Below, piece by piece: positions 17,918 to 26,781 of a stretch of DNA of 62,790 nt (positions are counted from its first letter, which is position 1; every line of letters begins with the position of its first letter). The translations under genes were made by a program, and so were the position numbers. A model generated the notes under the pieces. The model searched no databases. It was not told the DNA's origin and saw only the letters and a program-made list of their open reading frames with translations. Source of the stretch: Acidobacteriota bacterium (GTDB taxonomy: Bacteria > Acidobacteriota > Terriglobia > Terriglobales > Acidobacteriaceae); the NCBI GenBank assembly GCA_003225005.1, contig QIAN01000218.1:1-62790 (forward strand), given 5' to 3'.

Positions 17918-18910
17918 ATGAATCCGGCAGGCCAAATGACAACCATTCCAACGGACGCAAGTCGATGGCCCGGCATTTCTGTGGTGGTGCCGGTTTATCG
18001 GAGCGAAGCCATCCTGCCCGAACTTGTGCAGCGGCTCGCGCAAACCCTGCCTTCTCTAGCCCAGGAGTACGAACTCATCCTGGTGAATGACAGCAGCCCA
18101 GACCTGAGCTGGGACGTCATCCGCCATCTCCAGCCCCAGTTCTCGTGGATACGCGGCATCAACCTCATGCGCAACTACGGCCAGCACAACGCGCTCCTGT
18201 GCGGCATACGAGCTGCAAGATATGAAGTGATCATTACCATGGACGACGACCTGCAGCATCCTCCGGAGGAGATTCCGAAGCTGCTGAGATCGCTGGCCAG
18301 CGGGTATGACGTGGTCTACGGCACGCCGGAGCAGGAGCAGCACGGGCTGGGCCGGGATTTGGCCTCGCTCGCGACCAAGATAGCACTGAGAAATATCGTG
18401 GGGGCGGAGATCGCCAGACAGGTCTCCGCGTTTCGCGCTTTTCGCCGGCAGGTAGTGAATGCATTCCGCCAGTATGAAGGATCATTCGTTTCCGTCGACG
18501 TATTGCTGACCTGGGGAACGAACCGGTTTGGCGCCGTTATTGTCCATCACAAGGCCCGGAAGCAGGGCGCGTCCGGTTATACTTTCCGGAAACTGGCGAC
18601 CCACGCGCTGAATATGATGACCGGGTTCAGCACCGTACCCCTGCAGTTCGCCAGCGTCGTGGGGTTCTGCTTTACGCTTTTTGGTGTCGGAGTGCTGTTT
18701 TATGTTGTGATCCGATATTTTCTCAGCGGAAGTGCTGTCCCAGGATTTCCCTTTCTTGCATCCATCATCGCGATCTTTTCGGGCGCACAGTTGTTTGCTC
18801 TGGGGATTATCGGCGAATACCTAGCGCGCATGCATTTCCGCATGATGGACCGGCCCAGTTACGCAATTCGCGAAGTCGTTGCAACACCAGAAAGTAAAGG
18901 AACGACCTGA
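17918..18910 (+). CDS. Undecaprenyl-phosphate glycosyltransferase, GT2 (ArnC/GtrB-like)
   Basis: 330 residues. The GT-A nucleotide-sugar domain has PVYRSE (about 25-30), VNDSSPD (56-62) and the DXD-type MDDDLQHP (108-115). Two C-terminal membrane helices (about 240-262 and 275-300) follow. This is the ArnC/GtrB/DPM1 arrangement, which loads a sugar onto undecaprenyl phosphate on the cytosolic face. A later ATG at 17936 is an alternative start. It lies between the SMR gene and a 5' fragment of a wecE gene. The original order was probably SMR, GT2, wecE; an intact wecE is now found after the duplicated segment. Confidence 0.88.
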   Translation: MNPAGQMTTIPTDASRWPGISVVVPVYRSEAILPELVQRLAQTLPSLAQEYELILVNDSSPDLSWDVIRHLQPQFSWIRGINLMRNYGQHNALLCGIRAARYEVIITMDDDLQHPPEEIPKLLRSLASGYDVVYGTPEQEQHGLGRDLASLATKIALRNIVGAEIARQVSAFRAFRRQVVNAFRQYEGSFVSVDVLLTWGTNRFGAVIVHHKARKQGASGYTFRKLATHALNMMTGFSTVPLQFASVVGFCFTLFGVGVLFYVVIRYFLSGSAVPGFPFLASIIAIFSGAQLFALGIIGEYLARMHFRMMDRPSYAIREVVATPESKGTT

Positions 18911-18957
18911 ATGGACTTTCACATTCCTTTCAACCGGCCATGCCTGGCGGGAAACCA
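18911..18957 (+). pseudogene. 5' fragment of wecE aminotransferase gene
   Basis: The first 15 codons (MDFHIPFNRPCLAGN) are the same as those of the intact wecE at 21419 except for one codon (CAC for CGC). At about 18958 the similarity stops and the sequence becomes the 3' end of the GT39 gene. It marks the junction of the tandem duplication. No function is expected. Confidence 0.85.
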
Positions 18958-19112
18958 GCCTCCTGATCATTCACCACAGGATTCTCGAGTACTACCCCGA
19001 CCTCTCGCTGCGGGAACTCCAGGAATTTCACGAGGCCGCGGAGGCCAACTGCTCATCGATCTGCACCATTGCAAAAGTCGAGATTTACCGGCGAAGGGCG
19101 CAAAATAAATGA
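18958..19112 (+). pseudogene. 3' fragment of a GT39-like gene
   Basis: In the frame that ends at the TGA at 19110-19112, the translation reads RILEYYPDLSLRELQEFHEA and VEIYRRRAQNK, matching the C-terminus of the gene at 13894-15537 (ILEYYHDLSPAEIQEFHSA, VEIYRRRSTQSK). The 5' part is absent. The ATGA overlap with the following gene (19109) is kept, so this tail may still support translational coupling if any upstream frame runs into it. Confidence 0.82.
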
Positions 19113-21034
19113 CTCCTCAGGGCATCGAGTTGCCACAAGGCGTTCCTGAACGTCTTTCCACCCCTGGCGCGCACGGGCTGCCGGCAAAGCACTCTTTTCG
19201 CACTGGGCTCTCGCTTGTCCTGGTTCTGCTGTTGAGCGGGCTGTACATGGGGCGGGAGTTGAAGCGCGGCTGGGTTCCCGGCGACGAAGGCACTCTCGCA
19301 GAGAGTGCCGATCGAGTCCTCCATGGAGAGCTTCCTCACCGTGACTATCATGAAGGCTATACCGGTGGATTGAGTTACTTGAATGCGGCAGCGTTCCGGC
19401 TTTTCGGAACGAACCTGGCCAGCATGCGTTACATGCTGTTTCTGTTTTTTTTGGCCTGGGTCCCGGCGGTTTATTACGTGGCTTCAAGATTTGTTTCCCC
19501 GCTAGCTGCCAGCGCCGTGACCCTGCTCGCGGTGGCTTGGGGACCACCGAATTATGCGGCGGCCATGCCGTCCTGGTACAACCTCTTCTTCGCAACCTTT
19601 GGCCTGGCGGCACTGTTGCGCTACACCGAGGCACAATCGGATCGCTGGTTGCTGGTCGCTGGGTTCTGCGGCGGAATCTCGTTACTGTTCAAGCAGCTGG
19701 GCTTGTACTTCATCGCTGGCACCCTGTTATTTCTTTTGTTTCGTGAGCAAATGGCGCCCCGCACCGTACCCGCCGACCGCCGCGAGAGTATCTGGTACCG
19801 GGGTTTCCTCCTAACCAGCGTACTCTTATATGAAGCCTTGCTCTTCGGACTTCTCCGGAAGTTGGCAAATGCGGCAACGTACCTTTATTACTGGGTTCCG
19901 AACCTCGCCGTCGGCGCGACGATTGTTTGGGAAGAGTTTCAGGTCGCCCCGAATTGTAGCCGGCGATTCTCCTTTTTCTTAAGGGAATTAGCATTGTTTG
20001 GAATCGGCGTTGCAGCCCCCATTGCGGTGTTCTTAGTCCCCTACTGTTTGACTGGGAGCCTTTCCCAGGTCGTACACGATCTTATTATTATCCCAAGCCG
20101 GCTAGTTCTGCATACGGGAGCGAGACCAGAGCTATTCTCGTTCGTTCTCGGGAGTTTAGCAGATCTGGTCGTCATCGCTGCTGTGCTCTCAATAAGATCG
20201 ATCAACCCGCGACAGTTTTGGGAACAAATCCTTCTCGGGGTACCCATTGCTCTCTTGATTCCGGCAGCTCTGCTGCTTGCTCGTCAAATGCCGGGTTTCT
20301 ATATGGTTGTGTGGAACACGATTTGGGCCCTTGCGCCAGTCGTGGTAGTGCTTGGCGTTGGCCTGCTGGTTCGCTGGTCCGCGCTCAACCGATTGAACTG
20401 CACGCAGCGCCAGCGATTATTCGTAACTCTTTCGGTGACGGCCGCGTGTGGCTTGCTTCAATTTCCCTTCAGGAACATTTACTTTTGCTACATTGCACCG
20501 TTGGTATTGTTGTGCGCCACTGCCGTGGTCAGCCTGATGGAAAAGCCACCACGGTTGGCTGTAAGCGGCATGATGAGCTTCTGTTTTCTGTATGCAGTAC
20601 TCGAGTTGACGCCAGGATTCGTTTACCACCTGGCGTATGAGTATGCGCCTGACACCCAGACGGTCCGGCTTTCGCTTCCTCGTGCAGGCGGGCTCCGTGT
20701 TACGGCTGAAAGCGCAAGCGAGTATGAGGAATTGGACAGCCTTATCCGGCAACACGCTCGCGGCGAATATATTTTCGCCAAGCCCGATTCCCCACAAGTC
20801 TATTTTCTTTCTGGTTTTCGTGATCCAACCGGTATTTTTTATGATTTCTATGAAGATGCTTCGGGGCGGACGCAGCGTGCTTTGGCAGCCATTGAGTTGC
20901 ACAACGTCAATCTCGTAGTCCTGAATCATCATCGGGGTGTCGACCCGATCGCGGAAGATCTCAAGACTGCTCTCGAACACGAGTTTCCAAATCGCGCCGA
21001 TGCAGGTGGCTACGAAGTCAGATGGAAGCCATGA
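19109..21034 (+). CDS. Polytopic GT-C-like membrane protein, duplication copy 2
   Basis: 641 residues, full-length paralogue of the 15534-17447 gene. The acidic loop PGDEGTL...HRDYHEGYTGG, twelve helices and the C-terminal HARGEYIFAKPDSPQVYFLSG are all kept, with substitutions mostly conservative, so it looks functional and under selection. Differences concentrate in the middle loops, for example around residues 280-340 (SQVVHDLIIIPSRLVL), where acceptor or donor specificity might differ. It is the only intact gene of the second copy apart from wecE. Confidence 0.82.
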   Translation: MTPQGIELPQGVPERLSTPGAHGLPAKHSFRTGLSLVLVLLLSGLYMGRELKRGWVPGDEGTLAESADRVLHGELPHRDYHEGYTGGLSYLNAAAFRLFGTNLASMRYMLFLFFLAWVPAVYYVASRFVSPLAASAVTLLAVAWGPPNYAAAMPSWYNLFFATFGLAALLRYTEAQSDRWLLVAGFCGGISLLFKQLGLYFIAGTLLFLLFREQMAPRTVPADRRESIWYRGFLLTSVLLYEALLFGLLRKLANAATYLYYWVPNLAVGATIVWEEFQVAPNCSRRFSFFLRELALFGIGVAAPIAVFLVPYCLTGSLSQVVHDLIIIPSRLVLHTGARPELFSFVLGSLADLVVIAAVLSIRSINPRQFWEQILLGVPIALLIPAALLLARQMPGFYMVVWNTIWALAPVVVVLGVGLLVRWSALNRLNCTQRQRLFVTLSVTAACGLLQFPFRNIYFCYIAPLVLLCATAVVSLMEKPPRLAVSGMMSFCFLYAVLELTPGFVYHLAYEYAPDTQTVRLSLPRAGGLRVTAESASEYEELDSLIRQHARGEYIFAKPDSPQVYFLSGFRDPTGIFYDFYEDASGRTQRALAAIELHNVNLVVLNHHRGVDPIAEDLKTALEHEFPNRADAGGYEVRWKP

Positions 21035-21035
21035 A

Positions 21036-21418
21036 CTTTGGATGGAGGGCGCGGTGCGTCAGCGGATGCGGAAGGGCACGTCCGGTTATACGTTTCGAAA
21101 ACTGGTCACGCACTTCATGAATATGAGGACCGGCTTCAGCACTGTGCCGTTGCAGTTCGCCAGTATCATTGGCTTCTTTTTATGCTCTTTGGGGTTGGCA
21201 TCTTGATTCATGTTCTGCCCCGTTATTTTCTCAGCGGGTCTGGAGTCCCGGGATTTCCATTTCTCGCCTCTATCATTGCGATCTTCTCGGGAACGCAATT
21301 GTTCGCTCTCGGAATTATTGGCGAATACCTGGCTCGCATGCATTTCCGTATGATGGACCGGCCCAGTTACGCGATTCGCGAAGTCGTTGCGGTACCAGAA
21401 AGTAAAGGAACGGCCTGA
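21036..21418 (+). pseudogene. Truncated, frameshifted GT2 (ArnC/GtrB-like) remnant
   Basis: This corresponds to the last third of the GT2 gene at 17918-18910. SGYTFRKL, MRTGFSTVPLQFASIIGF and then, in another frame, PRYFLSGSGVPGFPFLASII and YLARMHFRMMDRPSYAIREV match it. A one-base deletion near 21177-21183 shifts the frame. The catalytic N-terminal two thirds and the SMR gene are gone; the junction is just after the stop of the preceding GT gene (21034). It cannot make an active enzyme. Confidence 0.88.
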
Positions 21419-22555
21419 ATGGACTTTCGCATTCCTTTCAACCGGCCATGCCTGGCGGGAAACGAATATAAGTACATTGCACAAGCTATAGCCAATGGGC
21501 ATGCCTCTGGGGATGGGCCTTTCACCCGCAAATGTCACGAACTTCTCGAAAGAGAGTTAGATGGTCCGCGCGTCCTGCTGACAACTTCCTGCACTCACGC
21601 CCTGGAAATGGCGGCGCTGCTACTCGACTGTAGCCCGGAGGACGAGGTCATCGTCCCATCATTCACCTTCGTCTCAACCGCTAATGCCTTCGCTCTACGA
21701 GGTTCACGTTTGGTATTTGCGGACATCAGCCCGGATACGCTGAATCTTGATGAGAGCCGGCTCGAAGCACTCATCACGCCTCGGACGAAAGCAATCGTGG
21801 TGGTTCACTACGCGGGAGTTTCCTGCGACATGGATTCGATTCTGGCGACCGCGTCGCGCCACGGAGTCCGGGTCGTCGAGGACAATGCGCATGGCCTCTT
21901 CTCTCGCTATAAAGGAACCTATACAGGAAGATTCGGCTGCCTTGCCACCCTGAGCTTCCATGAGACCAAGAACTTCACCTGCGGAGAAGGTGGGGCGCTC
22001 GTTATCAACGATCCCGCGTTTGTCGAACGAGCGCTGATCATCCGCGAGAAGGGAACCAATCGTAGCCAGTTTTTCCGGGGACAAGTCGACAAATATACCT
22101 GGGTCGATATCGGTTCCAGTTATCTGCCGTCCGATTTGCTGGCCGCTTTCTTGCTGGCCCAGTTGGAAGCAAGGGAAGAGATTCAGCGCAAGCGCCGTCG
22201 CGTCTGGGAATACTACTGGCAACATCTGCACGCCCTGGCCAGGGAAAATAATGTGCGGCTACCCGTGGTTCCCCCGAAGTGCGAGCAAGCCTATCACATG
22301 TTTTATTTAATCCTTCCCTCGCTGGAATGCCGGCAGGCCTTGATCACGCACCTGAAAGAGCAGGGGATACTGAGCGTGTTCCACTACGTTCCCCTGCATC
22401 TGTCGACGATGGGAATGAAATTCGGGGCATGCGAGTGTCCCGTCACCGAGGACCTCAGTTCCCGCTTGCTCAGGCTGCCCTTCTATAACGACCTCACAAA
22501 GGACGATCAGGCGCACGTCGTAGGTGCGGTCGAAGAGTTCTTCGGGAGAAACTAG
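21419..22555 (+). CDS. wecE: dTDP-4-amino-4,6-dideoxygalactose transaminase
   Basis: 378 residues, a DegT/DnrJ/EryC1-fold PLP aminotransferase. It has the WecE/RffA start (IPFNRPCLAGNE), the PLP-anchoring Asp (about 155, VVEDNAHG), and the catalytic Lys at 184 in SFHETKNFTCGEGG. WecE converts dTDP-4-keto-6-deoxyglucose to the 4-amino sugar used in Fuc4NAc-containing glycans. Neighbours that load and transfer lipid-linked sugars, and a WecD-like acetyltransferase 1.6 kb away, support this. The start codon is nine bases after the upstream remnant's frame ends. The dehydratase and thymidylyltransferase for its substrate are not in the window. Confidence 0.9.
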   Translation: MDFRIPFNRPCLAGNEYKYIAQAIANGHASGDGPFTRKCHELLERELDGPRVLLTTSCTHALEMAALLLDCSPEDEVIVPSFTFVSTANAFALRGSRLVFADISPDTLNLDESRLEALITPRTKAIVVVHYAGVSCDMDSILATASRHGVRVVEDNAHGLFSRYKGTYTGRFGCLATLSFHETKNFTCGEGGALVINDPAFVERALIIREKGTNRSQFFRGQVDKYTWVDIGSSYLPSDLLAAFLLAQLEAREEIQRKRRRVWEYYWQHLHALARENNVRLPVVPPKCEQAYHMFYLILPSLECRQALITHLKEQGILSVFHYVPLHLSTMGMKFGACECPVTEDLSSRLLRLPFYNDLTKDDQAHVVGAVEEFFGRN

Positions 22556-22910
22556 CCGGTTCGAACTGACCGCCCGGGGTCGGCTTGAAACGCGGAACGC
22601 CGCTTGCGATGTCATGACCCAGGCGCGTCAACGGTCGCTCCATCAGGTAGTAGCTCAGACACGCCACGGATACCGTCAGTAAAACCGGCAGGATGCGGAA
22701 TGCCCTTCGCGTGTAAAACTTCCGCAGCGAGCCATCCTCCAGCAATTTTCCGGTGATGAGGTATCCGCTCAGCACGAAGAAAATCGACCCCGTAAGCCCC
22801 GATTCTCGTCGAGCCATACGGCCGGAAGGTTTCTAGAGCGCCGTGGTCGAACAGCACGACCAGAACCACGATTGCCCGCCAGCCGCCAAGCGTGGGAATA
22901 TAGCTCGAAG
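22556..22910 (-). pseudogene. Decayed acyltransferase-3 family gene
   Basis: Reading the minus strand from about 22910: YIPTLGGWRAIVVLVVLFDH matches the N-terminus of acyltransferase-3 proteins, including the active-site His. Near 22790 the frame changes to FFVLSGYLITGKLLEDGSL and RKFYTRRAFRILPVL, then jumps directly to the C-terminal motif SYYLMERPLTRLG. About 200 or more residues of the middle are missing and there is a frameshift. These enzymes O-acylate surface sugars, so it fits the glycan region as a dead gene. Confidence 0.8.
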
Positions 22911-23049
22911 TGCTCGATTTGAAGGCGCCCGGCGCAGTCGAAGGAAAAGGGGGGGAGGGGATGACAGATTCTACAGCTACCCCCGTCGATTGCCGATGCT
23001 ATGCTCCAGGTCTTGAGGCCACGCTGGCTCCTTGCGGCTGCCTCCTCTT

Positions 23050-23853
23050 ATGACAAACCATACCATGCCGGCTCAGCGGTCTGGCGGTTACGACGCCTCC
23101 GTCTTTGATGAACTGGCCAAGATCGAGGACCGGCACTTCTGGTTTCGCGCGAGAAACCTCCTGATCTATGAACTGGTACGCAAGCTCTGCTCCGGGCTGA
23201 AGCCCGGATACCTCGTTCTCGAGGCGGGCTGCGGAACTGGCAATGTGCTAAATGTACTTGGTAGTGCATGTCCAAACGGCCTTGTGGTTGGCATGGAGCG
23301 GTTTTTCGATGGCCTGCCTCATGCCAAGCGGCGCTATGCAGGGCCGCTCGTGCAGGGAGATGCCCGCGACCTTCCGTTCGGGAAGAAATTCGAACTCATT
23401 GCCATGTTCGACGTTCTCGAGCACATACCCGAAGAGCGTGAGACGCTCGTCTCGCTGCGGGAGATGCTCGCGCCGGGCGGCAAGCTCATCCTGACCGTGC
23501 CAGCGCATCAATTTCTGTGGAGCCATTTCGATGAGGCTGCCCACCACTGCCGCCGCTACTCTACATCGCAGCTTCGCCAGAGCCTGGAGGAAACGGGGTT
23601 CGCCGTTGATTTCCTCAGTCAGTTCATGGCGTGCATCTTCCCCTTGGTTTGGATGGTGCGCAAGCTTGGCGGGCTGGCAGGCAAGGGTGATCCTGCAGCG
23701 TCAAAGAAGCAGGCCATGCAGGAGTTTCGAGTGGTGCCTGGAGTCAACGGCGCACTGCGAGTGCTGCTCAGCCTGGAGGCGCGATGGGTGGCCCATCAGC
23801 GACGGTTGCCTTTTGGCACTTCCCTGGTGGTCGTGGCTCGAAGGAGTGACTGA
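23050..23853 (+). CDS. Class I SAM-dependent methyltransferase
   Basis: About 267 residues. Motif I is LEAGCGTGNVLNVL, motif II/post-I VVGMERF, and FDVLEHIPEE and LAPGGKLILTVPAH are the Methyltransf_11 hallmarks. It resembles methyltransferases found in glycan clusters that act on sugars or lipid carriers. The substrate is unknown. The frame is open from a TTG at 23032; the ATG at 23050 is preferred although neither has a clear ribosome site. Confidence 0.85.
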   Translation: MTNHTMPAQRSGGYDASVFDELAKIEDRHFWFRARNLLIYELVRKLCSGLKPGYLVLEAGCGTGNVLNVLGSACPNGLVVGMERFFDGLPHAKRRYAGPLVQGDARDLPFGKKFELIAMFDVLEHIPEERETLVSLREMLAPGGKLILTVPAHQFLWSHFDEAAHHCRRYSTSQLRQSLEETGFAVDFLSQFMACIFPLVWMVRKLGGLAGKGDPAASKKQAMQEFRVVPGVNGALRVLLSLEARWVAHQRRLPFGTSLVVVARRSD

Positions 23854-24158
23854 TTTTCAGGCTGAAGATAAATGATCGATGAATCCAGCCTTCCATCGTC
23901 AAGCCAGTGCCGCTCCGCCGAGATATATCCAACCTGATCGTTCAGCGTTCCGTTCAAGCCATCAATGAATACCGGTCCCAATAGACGCAACACCCAGTCA
24001 CAAAAAGACCAATCCCAATGAGCGCCCCTAAAACCAACACACGGGAGCCGATATTCGTGGCTAGAACAGGCATTTCACCATCTCAATTCCACAGGTAGGA
24101 CTTTGTTCGCATGCAGTGACCCCAAACAAGACATCCCCGAACATTAGTTCTCCAAAGA
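23854..24158. other. Intergenic region, no gene seen
   Basis: About 300 bp between convergent genes. No tRNA, long open frame or strong hairpin was seen. Confidence 0.5.
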
Positions 24159-24899
24159 CTAAAACCATTTGTGGAATGTATAGAACGAGTGCGCAGGTTC
24201 AAACCCTACCCTGCACCATACTCTTTGCACCGGCACATTCGTTACCTGTGTGGAGATGACCATCCGCTCCGCATGCTGCTTTTTACACGACTCCAGCCCA
24301 CTCACGATAAGAGCGCGGCCAACCCCGATTCCCTGTGCTTCCGGCGCTACCCCGAACAACACCCCCTCCACTTCCTTAGGACGATTCAGTCGGAGGGTGA
24401 GAAATCCAACAATTTTCTCATCGATCTCCGCAACGAGCACTTCGGTTGCGACTTCCTTTGAAGTGCACGATCGCACCGCCCAGGAGGCGTAGCCTTCGTC
24501 GCACTTGCGTGGGTCCAGCCGAGGGTCGGCGTGATAGTGGCCGTGGTAGCCAGCGAATGCTGCTGCTGCGACCGTCTCAATTTGTGTCTTGTCCTCAGGC
24601 ACAAAGCTCCGCACGTGCGCTCGACCAGAATCGTCAGGAATCGCACGTTTCTCCAGGTCGAAGGCGTAATAAACAAGCGTGTCCATCAACAAGAAACCCA
24701 GCGATTCCATCTTCTGCGCTGTGGCGAGCTCCTTGGTCGAGCAACGGGCAATCAGCAGATTGATCTGTTCTGCAGCGCAGAAGTCGAGGACCTGCGCGAA
24801 ATTCTTCGCTTCAACGTGTGCTCTTGCTACGCGAACTCCAAACCGTTCACTGTCAACTTGCGAGAACTCAACTATCTCGCCTTCCGAGCGTGTGGCCAT
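24159..24899 (-). CDS. GNAT acetyltransferase, WecD/RffC-like
   Basis: 246 residues. The N-terminal 85 residues (WDSERFGVRVARAHVE-like start, DSERFGVRVA, then LARCSTKEL...MESLGFLLMDTLVYYAFDL) follow the layout of WecD, which N-acetylates dTDP-Fuc4N. The C-terminal GNAT domain has the acetyl-CoA motif EAQGIGVGRAL (about 187-197) and TQVTNVPVQRVWCRVGF. Given wecE nearby, dTDP-4-amino-4,6-dideoxygalactose is the likely acceptor. AGGAG lies seven bases before the ATG. It is on the opposite strand from wecE and so is separately transcribed. Many GNATs share the fold, so the substrate is inference. Confidence 0.75.
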   Translation of the reverse strand: MATRSEGEIVEFSQVDSERFGVRVARAHVEAKNFAQVLDFCAAEQINLLIARCSTKELATAQKMESLGFLLMDTLVYYAFDLEKRAIPDDSGRAHVRSFVPEDKTQIETVAAAAFAGYHGHYHADPRLDPRKCDEGYASWAVRSCTSKEVATEVLVAEIDEKIVGFLTLRLNRPKEVEGVLFGVAPEAQGIGVGRALIVSGLESCKKQHAERMVISTQVTNVPVQRVWCRVGFEPAHSFYTFHKWF

Positions 24900-25060
24900 T
24901 CCCTCACTCCTTGTCGACCCCGAGCTGATTCTTGACGATGGTGTTGCGGAACGCTTTATTATGAACCGGCGCGAATCTTTCCCGGCAACTGAAGCTTTTT
25001 ATCCATGATGCGCAATGACCTCACGTGCCGTAATGTAGAGAGGTCAGCGTCATCGAGCCC

Positions 25061-26251
25061 ATGAGAATCCTGAAAATCGTGGTGAATCTGTCACTGGGCT
25101 GTGTGTTGGTGTGGTTTCTTGCCACCCACGAGCAGAAGATACGAACCGCCGCAGCCGGACGGGATTCCATTCAATACTGGGCCGCCGGAAAACTTCTGGT
25201 GCACCGTCAGAATCCTTACTCCGTCCAAGATGTTCAAACGCTGGAGAGCAGCCAGGGATATCCGGAGAAGAGGCCACTGATGCTGCGCACTCCGCCCTGG
25301 TCGGTGTGGATGACTTTGCCCGTGGGACTACTTAGTTCATATTGGGCGTGGGTCACGTGGGAGGCGATTCTGCTGGCATCGCTGGTGATCTCCATGCGGA
25401 TCTCGTGGCGGATGTATGGCGATGGCCCCAGTCCTCCAAACGCATTTCTGTTGGCGGGTTACCTCTTCGCTCCTGTGGCGGCATGCTTGGTGGCGGGGCA
25501 GATCGGGATGGTGATGTTGCTCGGGATCGCTCTATTCCTTCTGTTCGAGGACCAGCGCCCCTTCCTTGCGGGCGCGGCATTGCTGATGCCGATGGCGAAA
25601 CCGCATATTTTCACTCTGGCATGGCTGATGCTGACGATGTGGATTGTCAGTCGAAAGAAGTGGATGTTGCTCGGCGGAATGGCGGCCGCATTCTTGCTCG
25701 CGAATTCCATTGCTGTTACCTTCGATCCGGCAATTTTCCAGCACTATCGCGAGATGCTGCATCAGCAAGCGATACAGAACGAGTTCATCCCGGCGCTCAG
25801 CGGAATGATCCGCGCGCTTTTCTTCCGGCGATTTTTCTGGGTGCAGTTCGTGCCCATGGGGCTTGGGCTGCTATGGTCCGTGTCGTATTACTTGCGCCGC
25901 CGGCAGAGGTGGAGTTGGCGCATCCACGGCCCTGCGCTTCTGATCGTGTCGCTGCTGACCACGCCGTATTCGTGGATGACGGATGAGGTGGTCTTGCTGC
26001 CCGCGATTCTGCAGAGCGTGCTGTGGGTCAATCGGGCGAAGCTGAAAGTGCGATCGCAACTCGTAATCCTACTGTTTGTGTTGCTGGATTTATTGTTATT
26101 GCTGATTTTGCGGGCGCAGATTCGTCCCGCTACCGGAATTTATTTTTGGAGCAGCCTCGTCTGGTCCTCGTGGTACTGGTACGCTCGCAGTTTCTCACAA
26201 GATTGTGCAGAAACGCCAAGTAAGGCTAGGCCCCTCTCCCCATCTCAATAA
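25061..26251 (+). CDS. GT87 / DUF2029 family membrane protein
   Basis: 396 residues with about nine membrane helices. The motifs RDSIQYWAAGKLLVHRQNPY and ALLMPMAKPHI (the K-P-x-x pattern) are those of GT87, a family of polyprenyl-phosphomannose-dependent mannosyltransferases. The basic C-terminal tail is short. It is the only GT-C-type gene here clearly of GT87, apart from the gene at 28333-29496. The gene starts its own transcript, divergent from the acetyltransferase gene. Confidence 0.82.
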   Translation: MRILKIVVNLSLGCVLVWFLATHEQKIRTAAAGRDSIQYWAAGKLLVHRQNPYSVQDVQTLESSQGYPEKRPLMLRTPPWSVWMTLPVGLLSSYWAWVTWEAILLASLVISMRISWRMYGDGPSPPNAFLLAGYLFAPVAACLVAGQIGMVMLLGIALFLLFEDQRPFLAGAALLMPMAKPHIFTLAWLMLTMWIVSRKKWMLLGGMAAAFLLANSIAVTFDPAIFQHYREMLHQQAIQNEFIPALSGMIRALFFRRFFWVQFVPMGLGLLWSVSYYLRRRQRWSWRIHGPALLIVSLLTTPYSWMTDEVVLLPAILQSVLWVNRAKLKVRSQLVILLFVLLDLLLLLILRAQIRPATGIYFWSSLVWSSWYWYARSFSQDCAETPSKARPLSPSQ

Positions 26252-26356
26252 CCAGCCGAGAGAGAATTCCGTGCCCTGCAAGTTTCTAGTTTCGCGGAAC
26301 GTTTCCAAGAAGAAGTAGAGGTATAGAGTTTTTAGGCTTGCGCGGAGGTTCAGGCT

Positions 26357-26746
26357 ATGGGAAGATTACACTGCTTCCTCCTCACCGGAGGGCTCTTGTT
26401 TCGGCGTTCATCGCTGCATTGGTATGCCAGCCTGGTATTTCTTATCAGCTTGTTTCCTTTGTTCTATTTAGCCCGCTTGCCGTTCCGCATTGACCTCGGC
26501 GACATGGCAAGCGCATATTGGCTTGGCGCGACCGTGCGTGCCGTATTTTGCGCCACTCTGCTCTACGTGCTTGCCTTTCCGTGGAGAGATACCATACGTC
26601 CTGTCATTGACCGCTTTTGCTCCAACTGGTGGCTGCCCGTTGTCGGCATCGTTTTTGTATTGGGAATGATGCGACTGTTTGGCCTATTTGTTGGCATCCA
26701 CGTGATTATTTACGCAGTGGCTTTGGCAGAACTGATGATCCATTAG
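26357..26746 (+). CDS. Small hypothetical membrane protein
   Basis: 129 residues with about three membrane helices (near 20-40, 55-75 and 92-125). No family is recognised. GGAGG lies eight bases before the ATG at 26357, so translation looks real. It precedes a GT-C-like gene by 35 bases on the same strand and is likely co-transcribed with it. Confidence 0.6.
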   Translation: MGRLHCFLLTGGLLFRRSSLHWYASLVFLISLFPLFYLARLPFRIDLGDMASAYWLGATVRAVFCATLLYVLAFPWRDTIRPVIDRFCSNWWLPVVGIVFVLGMMRLFGLFVGIHVIIYAVALAELMIH

Positions 26747-26781
26747 ACGGTGAAGTCTGCATCAGGACATAGGAGCATCGG

